A DNA stretch of 12,147 bases, from assembly GCA_021788795.1 (NCBI GenBank), contig JAJYKG010000003.1, forward strand, positions 1-12,147. Reading direction: 5' to 3'. Position 1 is the first letter of the stretch. Each line of letters opens with the position of its first letter. Positions 5,889 to 12,147 of the stretch are shown here, piece after piece. This DNA comes from Thermoplasmata archaeon (GTDB lineage Archaea > Thermoplasmatota > Thermoplasmata > RBG-16-68-12). A model generated the notes under the pieces. It was given only the letters and a program-made list of their open reading frames with translations, was not told where the DNA came from and did not search any database. Position numbers and translations under genes: made by a program.

Positions 5889-7550
5889 ATGAGGCGCGAC
5901 ATGCCCGTCCCCGTCCCGCAAGCCGAATCGAGCCGCCCCCACCCGGTCGTCCTGGTCCCGTACGACCCCGCATGGCCGCGACGGTTCGCCGAGGATCGCG
6001 AGGCGATCGCCCGGGCGCTGGGAGACCATGCGGTCGCTATCGAGCCCATCGGCAGCACGGCGGTGCCCGGGCTCCTTGCCAAGCCCGTCCTGGACATCAT
6101 GGTCGGCATCCGCCGCCTGAGCGAGACGCCCGCGTGCGTCGCCGCCCTCGAGCCGCTCGGGTACGTCTACCGCCCGGACGCGGAGGCCGAGATCCCCGAC
6201 CGCCGGTATTTCGACAAGGGACCGCCCGGCGGCCGCACCCACCACCTCCACGTGGTGGAGTTCGCGGGCCCGTTCTGGATGCGGCAGCTTCTCTTCCGTA
6301 ACTTCCTGCGCCAGCACGCGGACCGCGCGGCGGCGTACGGGACGCTCAAGGCGGAGCTCGCCGCGAAGTTCACGGTGGACCGCGCCGGGTACACGGACGC
6401 GAAGGGGCCCTTCATCCAGACCGTCGTCGCGGACGCGCGCCGGGAGTTCGCGGGGCCCGGGCCGTGGCGCGTGATCTTCCACGTGGACATGGACGCGTTC
6501 TACGTGAGCGTCGAGCGGCGGCGGAACCCTGACTTGGCTGGCAAGGCCGTCGTCGTGGGCGCCGAGCCGAAGGGCGGGAAGGGCCGTGGGGTCGTGATGG
6601 CGTGCAGCTACGAGGCCCGGGCCCGGGGGGTGCGGAGCGGCATGCCGATCAGCATGGCTTGGAGGAAGCTCCCCGACGCGGTCTTCCTGCCGCCCGACTA
6701 CGACCTGTACGGCTCCGTTTCTGAGAGTGTCATGGGCATCCTGCAGGAGCACGCGGATGTCTTCGAGCACCTGAGCATCGATGAGGCGTTCCTCGACGTC
6801 ACCTCGAAGGTGAGGGGGTTCGACGACGCGGCGGACTACGCCCGTCGGGTGAAGGCCGCGGTCCTCGAGCGCGAGGGACTCGCGTGTACCGTGGGCGTGG
6901 CGCCGAACAAGTCCGCCGCGGAGATTGCGTCGGACCTCGCGAAACCGGACGGCCTGATGGTCGTGCGGCCCGAGGAGGTCGCGCTCTTCCTCGCCCCCCT
7001 CCCCGTGACGCGGATCAGCGGCGTGGGCACGAAGACCGCGCAGGTCCTCGAGCACGCGGGCGTGACGACGATCGGCCAGCTCGCGGCGTTCCCCGGGGCC
7101 GAGCTGAAGAAGTTGCTCGGGAAGAACGCGGTCTGGCTGTGGGGCATTGCTCGGGGCATCGAGCAGATGCCCGTGGAGGAGCGGCCCGACCCGAAGAGCA
7201 TCAGCGTCGAGCGGACGTTCGACCGGGACGTGGCGGACTGGTCCGTGGCCCTCGGCACGCTGGACAGCATCGCCCACAACGTCTACCTGCGGGCGAAGGC
7301 CCAGGGGGCCGCGTTCCGAACGGTCGGAATCAAGATCCGGTTCGAGGGGTTCCAGACGTTCCTGCGGGAGCGGACCCTGGGGGGTCACGTCCTGGACGAG
7401 AGGGTCCTCGCCGACGTCGCGCGAGACCTCGCGAAGGAGTTCGAGTCCCGCGCGCGCAAGGTCCGCCTGCTTGGCATCCGTGTGACCGGCCTCGTCCGGC
7501 CGAAGGCGAAGCAGCCCACGCTCGCCGCGTTCGGCGACCCGGACCGCTGA
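5889..7550 (+). CDS. GrpB-like nucleotidyltransferase domain fused to Y-family DNA polymerase IV
   Basis: A single uninterrupted 553-residue frame. Residues about 18-188 are a GrpB/UPF0157 domain: PYDPAWP (24-30), GSTAVPG (55-61), KPVLDI (65-70) and RTHHLHVVE (116-124), a nucleotidyltransferase-fold family of poorly known function. From about 193 a complete Dpo4/DinB polymerase follows: HVDMDAFYVSVE (198-209) with metal ligand Asp200 and steric-gate Tyr205, SIDEAFLD (296-303) with Asp298 and Glu299, TVGVAPNK (334-341), a helix-hairpin-helix RISGVGTKTA (375-384), and a little-finger domain to about 537. The tail QPTLAAF (542-548) resembles a PCNA-binding PIP box. Y-family enzymes copy damaged templates. 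The linker is only a few residues, and V195 is encoded by GTG (6471), a possible internal start for a free polymerase. An ATG at 5901 is an alternative start for the whole protein. Confidence 0.92.
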   Translation: MRRDMPVPVPQAESSRPHPVVLVPYDPAWPRRFAEDREAIARALGDHAVAIEPIGSTAVPGLLAKPVLDIMVGIRRLSETPACVAALEPLGYVYRPDAEAEIPDRRYFDKGPPGGRTHHLHVVEFAGPFWMRQLLFRNFLRQHADRAAAYGTLKAELAAKFTVDRAGYTDAKGPFIQTVVADARREFAGPGPWRVIFHVDMDAFYVSVERRRNPDLAGKAVVVGAEPKGGKGRGVVMACSYEARARGVRSGMPISMAWRKLPDAVFLPPDYDLYGSVSESVMGILQEHADVFEHLSIDEAFLDVTSKVRGFDDAADYARRVKAAVLEREGLACTVGVAPNKSAAEIASDLAKPDGLMVVRPEEVALFLAPLPVTRISGVGTKTAQVLEHAGVTTIGQLAAFPGAELKKLLGKNAVWLWGIARGIEQMPVEERPDPKSISVERTFDRDVADWSVALGTLDSIAHNVYLRAKAQGAAFRTVGIKIRFEGFQTFLRERTLGGHVLDERVLADVARDLAKEFESRARKVRLLGIRVTGLVRPKAKQPTLAAFGDPDR

Positions 7551-7559
7551 AGGCCCCGG

Positions 7560-8798
7560 CTACTTGGGGACGGCTTCCTCGAGGCGGGACTCGCCGCCCT
7601 CGCCGCGGAGCACGGATCCGAGGAGGGGGATGCCCTTCCGGATCGCCTCGTCGCTCGAGTAGCTGAAGTTGAGGCGCATGTGGTTGATTTCGGGCTCGCC
7701 CGCATAGAAGGCGTGGCCGGCGACGTAGATCACGCCCTTCGCCGCGGCCTTCGGGAGCAGGGCCCTCGTGTCGACCGCCGGGTCGACGGTCGCCCACAGG
7801 AACATGCCGCCCTTGGGGTGCGTCCAGCTCGTGCCCTCGGGCCATGATTCCTCGAGGGCCTCGGTCATGACGTCCCGCTTGTGGCGGTACAGCTTGCGGA
7901 TCTTCGGGATGTGCCGCTTCATCAGCCCGAGGCTCAGGTACCGCTCCGCGACCCGCTGCCCGAAACCGTTCGTGAACAGGTCCACGCCCTGCTTCGCCAG
8001 GGCCATCTTGTTGACCAGGTCCAAGGGCCCGTGGGCGAACCCGATCCGGAAGGCCGGCGCCAGGATCTTGCTGAAGCTGCCCAGGTAGATGACCCAGCCC
8101 TCCTTGTCCAGGGAGGCGATGGGCGGGATCGTGTCGCCTTCGAAGCGCAGGTCGTAGTACGGGTCGTCCTCGATGATGGGGACCTCGTACTCCGCGGCGA
8201 GGTCTACCAGGGCGCGCCGGCGGCGCAGGGACATGGTCACCCCCGTCGGGTTGTGGAACGTCGGCACGACGTACAGGAATTTGGGCCGCAGGTGGTCCAT
8301 GGCGAGGGCGCGGAGCTCCTCCTCGAGGACGTCCGTCAGGATGCCCTCGTCGTCCGTCGGCACGCCGTGGTAGTCTGGCTCGTACACGCTGATCGCGGTG
8401 AAGATGCCCAGGTACGTGGGCTGGGTGACCATGGCGATGTCGCCGGGGTCGAGGAAGACGCGGCCGAAGAGCTCGAGGGCCTGCTGCGCGCCGTGCGTGA
8501 CGATGATCTGGTCCGCGTTGGCCGGGATGCCGCGGCCCGCGAGCATCGTCGCGAGGGCCCTCTTCAGGAGCGGGTCGCCGGGCGTGGGCCCGTACTGCAG
8601 GGAGGGCGTGTTGTCCTCGTGCAGGAGCTCCTCGAAGACCACCTTGAGATCCTCCAAGGGGAACGCCTCCGGGTTCGGCAGCCCGCCGCCGAAGCTGATC
8701 ACGGTCGGGTCCTGGGAATACTTCAGCAGCTCCCGGACATCCGAGGCCTTCAGCAGCTTCGTGCGCTGAGCGAACAGGGGTTCGAGGTTCGGCGCCAT
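7560..8798 (-). CDS. PLP-dependent aminotransferase, fold type I, LysN / aromatic aminotransferase-like
   Basis: 412 residues of a class I/II aminotransferase in the subgroup containing 2-aminoadipate (LysN) and archaeal aromatic or kynurenine aminotransferases. Visible are GGGLPNPEAFP at 37-47, LQYGPTPGDP at 67-76, the cofactor-contact HGAQQAL at 102-108, FHNPTG at 181-186, EDDPYYDLRF at 210-219, and SFSKILAPAFRIG at 241-253 with the PLP-binding Lys244. The RLNFSY near the C-terminus supplies the substrate carboxylate-binding arginine. There is no N-terminal helix-turn-helix, so it is not a MocR regulator. The ATG at 8798 fits the family N-terminus. It converges with the polymerase gene, the two stops being 9 nt apart with no terminator between. 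The amino donor and acceptor cannot be told from sequence. Confidence 0.9.
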   Translation of the reverse strand: MAPNLEPLFAQRTKLLKASDVRELLKYSQDPTVISFGGGLPNPEAFPLEDLKVVFEELLHEDNTPSLQYGPTPGDPLLKRALATMLAGRGIPANADQIIVTHGAQQALELFGRVFLDPGDIAMVTQPTYLGIFTAISVYEPDYHGVPTDDEGILTDVLEEELRALAMDHLRPKFLYVVPTFHNPTGVTMSLRRRRALVDLAAEYEVPIIEDDPYYDLRFEGDTIPPIASLDKEGWVIYLGSFSKILAPAFRIGFAHGPLDLVNKMALAKQGVDLFTNGFGQRVAERYLSLGLMKRHIPKIRKLYRHKRDVMTEALEESWPEGTSWTHPKGGMFLWATVDPAVDTRALLPKAAAKGVIYVAGHAFYAGEPEINHMRLNFSYSSDEAIRKGIPLLGSVLRGEGGESRLEEAVPK

Positions 8799-8844
8799 AA
8801 GGATCAGTGGGAAGATAGGCCGCCGGTTGCCTCTGAATGAATCG

Positions 8845-8861
8845 CATATGTTGTAAAGTTG
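8845..8861 (-). promoter_or_regulatory. Possible aminotransferase promoter
   Basis: The 97-nt gap between the dehydrogenase stop and the aminotransferase start contains an AT-rich patch that stands out from the GC-rich surroundings. On the minus strand it reads CTTTACAACATATG, a plausible TATA element, which would give a leader of roughly 25-35 nt before the ATG at 8798. This suggests the aminotransferase can be transcribed separately from the upstream genes. The match to the TATA consensus is only moderate. Confidence 0.35.
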
Positions 8862-8895
8862 AGAATCCTTGACACGGCGCTGGCGGGGGAGGGTT

Positions 8896-9576
8896 CTACC
8901 GTTTTCGGTAATCCGAGGCCGCGAGGACCTTCCCCGTGAGGTCGCGGGACTCGTCCGACGCGAGGTACACGAAGACCTCCGCGACCTGTTTCGGTGGCTT
9001 CCCGGCGAATCCGGACATCTTCGTGGCCACGAGGCCCGGGTTGACCGTGTTCACGCGCTGCGGGAGCTCCGCCGCGAGCTCCGCGGAGAGGCCTTCGAGG
9101 GCCCACTTGCTCAGGGAGTACGGGAAGAAGCCGCGGGAAGGGCCGTCGGCCAGGCCCGAGGTGACGTTGATGATCGAGGCGTGCTTCGCGAGGTGCGGCG
9201 CGAGGTGCTTCACGAGGAGCCACGGTTCCCGGACGTTCACAGCCATCGTGCGATCGTAATCCTCCACGGTCACGCGGACCGCGTTCCCCAGGCCCTCGTA
9301 GACGCCCGCGTTGTTCACGAGCACGTCGATCGTCCCGAACGCGTCGACGCAGGCGCGAGCGGCGCGCTCGATGGACGCCGCGTCGGCCAGGTCGCAGGCG
9401 ATGGTCACGGCCTCGCCGCCGTTCGAGCGGATGGCGTCCGCGGTCTCGTCGAGTTCCTTTTTCGTGCGCGCGAGGAGGGCGACGCGGGCCCCTTCCTCGG
9501 CGAACCGCTCCGCCACCGCGCGGCCGATCCCCCGGCCCCCGCCCGTGATCACCGCGCGCTTCTCCGCGAGCCTCAA
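8896..9576 (-). CDS. Short-chain dehydrogenase/reductase (SDR), FabG-like
   Basis: 226 residues of a classical SDR oxidoreductase using NAD(H) or NADP(H). The cofactor loop TGGGRGIG is at 11-18, NNAG at 88-91, the active-site Asn114 in AVNV, and the catalytic triad Ser140, Tyr153 and Lys157 (YSLSK) is complete. The basic residues after the second strand (LLARTKK, 34-40) favour NADPH. It is slightly short, with a brief C-terminal region. The TTG at 9576 is chosen as start because GGAGGT lies 7 nt upstream and the TTG overlaps the upstream stop codon (TTGA), a coupled arrangement. Its partner is therefore the membrane methyltransferase-like protein, and a lipid or isoprenoid carbonyl is a reasonable guess for the substrate, but FabG-like sequence alone does not fix it. 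Confidence 0.9.
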   Translation of the reverse strand: MRLAEKRAVITGGGRGIGRAVAERFAEEGARVALLARTKKELDETADAIRSNGGEAVTIACDLADAASIERAARACVDAFGTIDVLVNNAGVYEGLGNAVRVTVEDYDRTMAVNVREPWLLVKHLAPHLAKHASIINVTSGLADGPSRGFFPYSLSKWALEGLSAELAAELPQRVNTVNPGLVATKMSGFAGKPPKQVAEVFVYLASDESRDLTGKVLAASDYRKR

Positions 9577-10217
9577 GGCCCCGACCTCCGGAGCCGCGGC
9601 AGGAACCGGCCCGTGCGGGAGGCGTACGCCTCGTATCGCTCGCCGAAGGCGTCCGGAGTGCGCAGGAAGGCGTCCTCGAGGCGGCCGCGGTACGACGCCA
9701 GGGCCGCGAGGAGGAGGACGAGCGCGAAGAGCCCCGGGTTGAGGTAGAGCAGGGAGAGCCCGAAGGCAGCCGTCACGTTCCCCGTGTAGGTGGGGTGGCG
9801 GATCCACGCGTACGGGCCCTCTTGGACGAGGCGCTGCCCCTCCGCAACCTGGATGGACACCGTCATGAACCGGCCGAGGGCGCGGGTGGCCCACCCCGCG
9901 AGGCCCATGCCGAGGAGCCACAGGACGAGCCCCAGGACCTGGATGGCCGTCGACTCCATGATGCCTGCCGCGCCCGGCCACCCGTAGAACAGGCCGGGGA
10001 CGAGGAGCACGCCGAGGGTCCAGGCCTGCGCGACGGCCGTCGCCGCGAGCCAGACCGCCTCGGAACCCCTCGCGGGCGCGCGGTGGGCGAGCACCTTCCC
10101 CTTCGGCCCGAGCACGGACCGGCCGAGGACCGCGATGCCTGCCGCCGCGAGGGCGAGGAGGGCGCCCGCGATGATCCGGACGGTCGTCACGTCCAGCATT
10201 CGGCCGGCCGAAACCAT
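9573..10217 (-). CDS. Isoprenylcysteine carboxyl methyltransferase (ICMT/PEMT)-like membrane protein
   Basis: 214 residues with about four or five hydrophobic helices (near 12-32, 54-74, 93-113 and 148-172). The diagnostic segment GPYAWIRHPTYTGN at 134-147 contains the RHPxYxG motif of the ICMT, phospholipid methyltransferase and NnrU-like group, which binds SAM at the membrane surface. It is followed by an E-x13-Y arrangement (Glu181 and Tyr195 in the FGERYEAY region), also usual in this family. It probably methylates a small or lipid substrate, but members include proteins with other reductase-like roles, so methylation is inferred. ATG 10217 is used; ATG 10199 (MLDVTT) is equally possible because neither has a clear ribosome-binding site. 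Its stop overlaps the SDR start and its start lies 22 nt after the saccharopine-dehydrogenase-like gene, so these form one operon. Confidence 0.85.
   Translation of the reverse strand: MVSAGRMLDVTTVRIIAGALLALAAAGIAVLGRSVLGPKGKVLAHRAPARGSEAVWLAATAVAQAWTLGVLLVPGLFYGWPGAAGIMESTAIQVLGLVLWLLGMGLAGWATRALGRFMTVSIQVAEGQRLVQEGPYAWIRHPTYTGNVTAAFGLSLLYLNPGLFALVLLLAALASYRGRLEDAFLRTPDAFGERYEAYASRTGRFLPRLRRSGP
9577..9590 (-). promoter_or_regulatory. Ribosome-binding site that fixes the TTG start of the SDR gene
   Basis: Minus-strand GGAGGTC (9589-9583) lies six bases before the TTG at 9576. No ATG or GTG is placed to use it, and the protein's first strand (KRAVITGGG) begins five residues after the TTG, so this site supports TTG as the true start. 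Confidence 0.65.
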
Positions 10218-10239
10218 CCGCGGCTAATGGGGTTGCGCC

Positions 10240-11394
10240 TCAATTCAGCAGCGTGGTCTCCCACGCCTCGTGGACGACCTCGAGGCCCATGCGGCCCATG
10301 AGCCGCAGGCTCTCCGCCGGCTCGAGGCACTCCGCGGAGATGACCCCCGTCGGCAGGGCCGACCCGCGGACGAACTGGGTCGCGAACACTGCGGCTCCCG
10401 TCCCGACGAGGTAGCCCGTGGCCGTCGCGTTGTGCCGCCGCTCCGCCTCCTCGTGCCGCATCCCCGTGTAGATCCGGTGGGTCACCCGCCGCCCGTCCTT
10501 GAGCCCGTCGACCTCCACGGCAATCATCGCCGTGCCCTTCACCTTCCCCACGAGGTCCGCCGGCCGCGGAAGCATGCTTATGAGGAACTTCCGGGGCGAC
10601 ACCGCCTTCCCCTCCACAGTGACCGTCCTCTCGTCCAGGAGCCCCAGCGCGTGGATCGTGTGGAGGACGCGGAACGTCTCGTCGTCGATCGCGAGCTTCA
10701 GGTCGACGCGGCGGAGCCCCTTCCCGATGAACCGCCCGAGCGTCTCCGGCTCCTCGTGGTCCATGAGGTACACGGGCTGCGGCCCGACGGGCTCGGGGAA
10801 CGGGTAGATCTCCTTGCCGCTCCACGGCGGGGGATGCACGAGCTGCCCGTCCTCGAAGTACAGCCCGGGGCTGAAGACCTCGGCCAGGAACGTCTCCGGC
10901 GACCAGACGACCGGGAGCGGCGTGGCCGGGGACGAGGCCGTGTCCCCGTCACGGATCCGGATGGCATCCACGGAGTCCAGCGCGTCCCCCGCGGCGCGCG
11001 CGAACACGTTCCCGAGGCCCGGGTCCTCCCCACCGCCCAGGAAGGCGGTGAGCCCGGCCTTCTTGAAGCGCGCGTCGTAGGGGAACTGGCGGGACGGCTC
11101 CGAGGACAGGTCCATGTAGTGGACGCCGGCGTCGAGGCACGCCTCCATGAGGGGCAGGTCCAGGCTGGCGTGGGCCGCGTTGATTGCCAGCTCCGCGTCC
11201 TGGATGACCTTCGCGAGGGAGGCGATCTCCAGGTCTCTCACGGGGACGGCCCGGACGCGCAGGCTGCGGAACTTCGCCGCGAGCCCCCTCGCCCGCACGG
11301 CCACGACGTCTGCGATCACGAAGTCGTCGATCTCCTTCAGGCGCACGAGGTGGCGGGCGGCCACGGTGCCCATCCCGCCGGCTCCGAACAGCAC
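10240..11394 (-). CDS. Saccharopine dehydrogenase-like NAD(P)-dependent oxidoreductase
   Basis: A saccharopine dehydrogenase / carboxynorspermidine dehydrogenase family protein of 384 residues counted from GTG 11394. It has an N-terminal Rossmann motif GAGGMG at 4-9, VHYMDLS at 91-97, and the family segment GEDPGLGNV at 122-130 that links the cofactor and catalytic domains, then a substrate domain. Candidate reactions are saccharopine reduction in lysine metabolism, carboxyspermidine reduction, or an unrelated imine reduction. The GTG start gives a first strand that is unusually short. The ribosome-binding sequence AAGGAGGG (11416-11409) is 14 nt from the GTG but five from an in-frame ATC at 11403, which would give the normal beginning MRIVLFGAGGMG. 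The true start may therefore be ATC. It heads the run of methyltransferase-like and SDR genes. Confidence 0.85.
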   Translation of the reverse strand: MLFGAGGMGTVAARHLVRLKEIDDFVIADVVAVRARGLAAKFRSLRVRAVPVRDLEIASLAKVIQDAELAINAAHASLDLPLMEACLDAGVHYMDLSSEPSRQFPYDARFKKAGLTAFLGGGEDPGLGNVFARAAGDALDSVDAIRIRDGDTASSPATPLPVVWSPETFLAEVFSPGLYFEDGQLVHPPPWSGKEIYPFPEPVGPQPVYLMDHEEPETLGRFIGKGLRRVDLKLAIDDETFRVLHTIHALGLLDERTVTVEGKAVSPRKFLISMLPRPADLVGKVKGTAMIAVEVDGLKDGRRVTHRIYTGMRHEEAERRHNATATGYLVGTGAAVFATQFVRGSALPTGVISAECLEPAESLRLMGRMGLEVVHEAWETTLLN

Positions 11395-11402
11395 GATCCG
11401 GA

Positions 11403-11448
11403 TGATTTCCCTCCTTGCGGGGGCGGGACCGCAGGCCGCCCTTCTAAA
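11403..11448 (-). promoter_or_regulatory. Promoter and ribosome-binding site of the saccharopine-dehydrogenase-like gene
   Basis: Minus-strand CTTTAGA (11448-11442) is a TATA-like box overlapping the stop codon of the upstream acetyltransferase gene. About 26 nt later begins AAGGAGGG (11416-11409), a strong ribosome-binding sequence. The spacing from it to the in-frame ATC at 11403 is five bases, but to the GTG at 11394 it is 14, so this site bears on the choice of start codon. Confidence 0.45.
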
Positions 11449-12046
11449 GGCTTCGAGGGCCCGTCGGAGGCGCGGGGTCGTCCCGGAGGCGGGCGTAGAC
11501 CACGAGGTCGATGAACCGGTCGTTGAGCCAGGCGGCCTCCCGCAGGACTCCTTCCTGTACGAAGCCGAGGCGCTCCGGGACGGCGCGGCTCCGGCGGTTG
11601 TCCGTCGCGGCGCGGATCTCCACGCGGTTCAGGCCGAGGTTGGCGAGGGCGAAGTCCGTGAGGGCTTTCGCGGCCCGCGTCATGACGCCGCGCCCCTGCA
11701 GGTCCTCGCGCAGCCAGTATCCCATCTCCGTCCTCAGGTTCTTCCAGTCGTGGTACAGGTAGCCGATCATGCCCGCGAACTCGCCGCGGTACAGGATGCG
11801 GGTCTGGAAGCCGTCCAGGACCCGGACCTGCTCGAGGGACCGCTCGACGAAGCCCCGCGTGTCCACGGCGCTGAGCGTGGCGTCGACCCAGGGGAGCCAC
11901 TGCCGCAGGTAGGCGCGATTGGCGTCCGTGAACCGGAAGATCTCGACCTCGTCGCCCTCGGCCACGAGCCGCAGCTCGACCTCGTCGTCGACGGGGATGC
12001 GGTCGGGGTACCGCAGGGTCACGCGGGCGGCGGTTTGGTCGGCCAT
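11444..12046 (-). CDS. GNAT acetyltransferase, RimJ/RimL/YdaF-like
   Basis: 200 residues of the GNAT superfamily, transferring an acetyl group from acetyl-CoA, in the subgroup that modifies protein N-termini (RimJ, RimL) or small amines. The acetyl-CoA loop is LQGRGVMT at 116-123. The C-terminal signature NRRSRAVPERLGFVQEG at 150-166, then AAWLNDRFIDLVVY at 171-184, closely resembles YdaF-type members. The N-terminal part carries LRQWLPWV at 47-54, also typical. ATG 12046 was chosen because the family-like sequence begins soon after; the frame is open 24 codons further but that part is not conserved. No ribosome-binding site precedes it, so the transcript may be leaderless. It lies 49 nt before the next gene's GTG, which has its own possible promoter. 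Confidence 0.87.
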   Translation of the reverse strand: MADQTAARVTLRYPDRIPVDDEVELRLVAEGDEVEIFRFTDANRAYLRQWLPWVDATLSAVDTRGFVERSLEQVRVLDGFQTRILYRGEFAGMIGYLYHDWKNLRTEMGYWLREDLQGRGVMTRAAKALTDFALANLGLNRVEIRAATDNRRSRAVPERLGFVQEGVLREAAWLNDRFIDLVVYARLRDDPAPPTGPRSL

Positions 12047-12147
12047 GGCGGGGTCGGCGGCAAGCCGAGGGCCGCGCCATGAACTTTGCGGCGCGAACCC
12101 ACTATCTGTGCTACACACTCAATTGTGGAACGGGAGGGGACTAGATC
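12047..12147. other. Region upstream of the acetyltransferase gene
   Basis: The last 101 nt hold no supported gene. On the minus strand a weak AT-rich element, CAAAGTTC (12089-12082), lies about 40 nt before the ATG, and the outer 30-40 nt are less GC-rich than the coding DNA, as expected of a promoter region. I see no convincing TATA box, terminator or structural RNA. Confidence 0.3.

Noticed and set aside
5811..7388. Minus-strand open frame of 525 codons opposite the GrpB-polymerase gene
   Set aside because: It is the antisense of a gene with intact catalytic motifs, and its Arg/His/Pro/Val-rich translation matches no family.
7330..8847. Second minus-strand frame overlapping the aminotransferase
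   Set aside because: It is out of frame with the aminotransferase, which carries all expected motifs; the translation is Arg/Pro/Gly-rich and structureless.
10270..11514. Plus-strand open frame opposite the saccharopine-dehydrogenase-like gene
   Set aside because: It has a shadow-like composition and no ribosome-binding site or motif; the opposite strand has a clear Rossmann enzyme.
1..12147. The GATCTAG near the left end and CTAGATC at the right end looked like a terminal inverted repeat or cloning junction
   Set aside because: The left copy lies inside the GMP synthase coding sequence and makes sense as codons; a 7-bp match is too short to support an element boundary.

Overview
The window is a GC-rich stretch from what looks like an archaeon, most likely a euryarchaeote of the Thermoplasmatota or a related lineage; the exact group is an inference. 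The reasons are an S-adenosylhomocysteine hydrolase of the methanogen type, a free-standing GMP synthase ATP-pyrophosphatase subunit with no glutaminase domain, a PfkB kinase closely resembling Methanocaldococcus MJ0406, a single-domain Lrp/AsnC effector protein, and TATA-like boxes about 25-40 nt before several start codons.

Layout. 1-719 (minus): purE and the start of the GMP synthase subunit, overlapping by one base, behind a promoter whose TATA-like box sits inside a perfect inverted repeat. 817-1390 (minus): a stand-alone RAM (Lrp/AsnC effector) domain and a small three-helix membrane protein, behind a TATA box and a second long palindrome. 1473-4802 (minus): a four-gene run of a two-helix membrane protein, adenosyl/inosylhomocysteine hydrolase, a HAD phosphatase and an MJ0406-like nucleoside kinase. 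5063-7550 (plus): a DUF72/YecE protein followed by a 553-residue fusion of a GrpB nucleotidyltransferase-like domain to a Y-family DNA polymerase. 7560-12046 (minus): a LysN-like aminotransferase, a short-chain dehydrogenase, an isoprenylcysteine-methyltransferase-like membrane protein, a saccharopine-dehydrogenase-like oxidoreductase and a GNAT acetyltransferase. No stretch longer than 300 bases lacks a gene. I saw no tRNA, rRNA, CRISPR array or insertion sequence.

How the genes work together. The left third has a purine and methyl-cycle theme. PurE and GMP synthase make purine nucleotides. The hydrolase removes the by-product of SAM-dependent methylation and releases a nucleoside, which the neighbouring kinase could return to the nucleotide pool. 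The plus-strand pair looks like a small DNA-damage-tolerance unit. The right-hand run combines a membrane methyltransferase-like protein with two oxidoreductases and may modify a lipid or other small molecule; its substrate cannot be read from sequence.

The most unusual item is the GrpB-DinB fusion. Next are the hydrolase's non-canonical adenine-recognition motif beside an inosine-type kinase, the two promoter palindromes, a PurE whose active-site signature mixes two classes, and a probable AUC start codon in the saccharopine-dehydrogenase-like gene.
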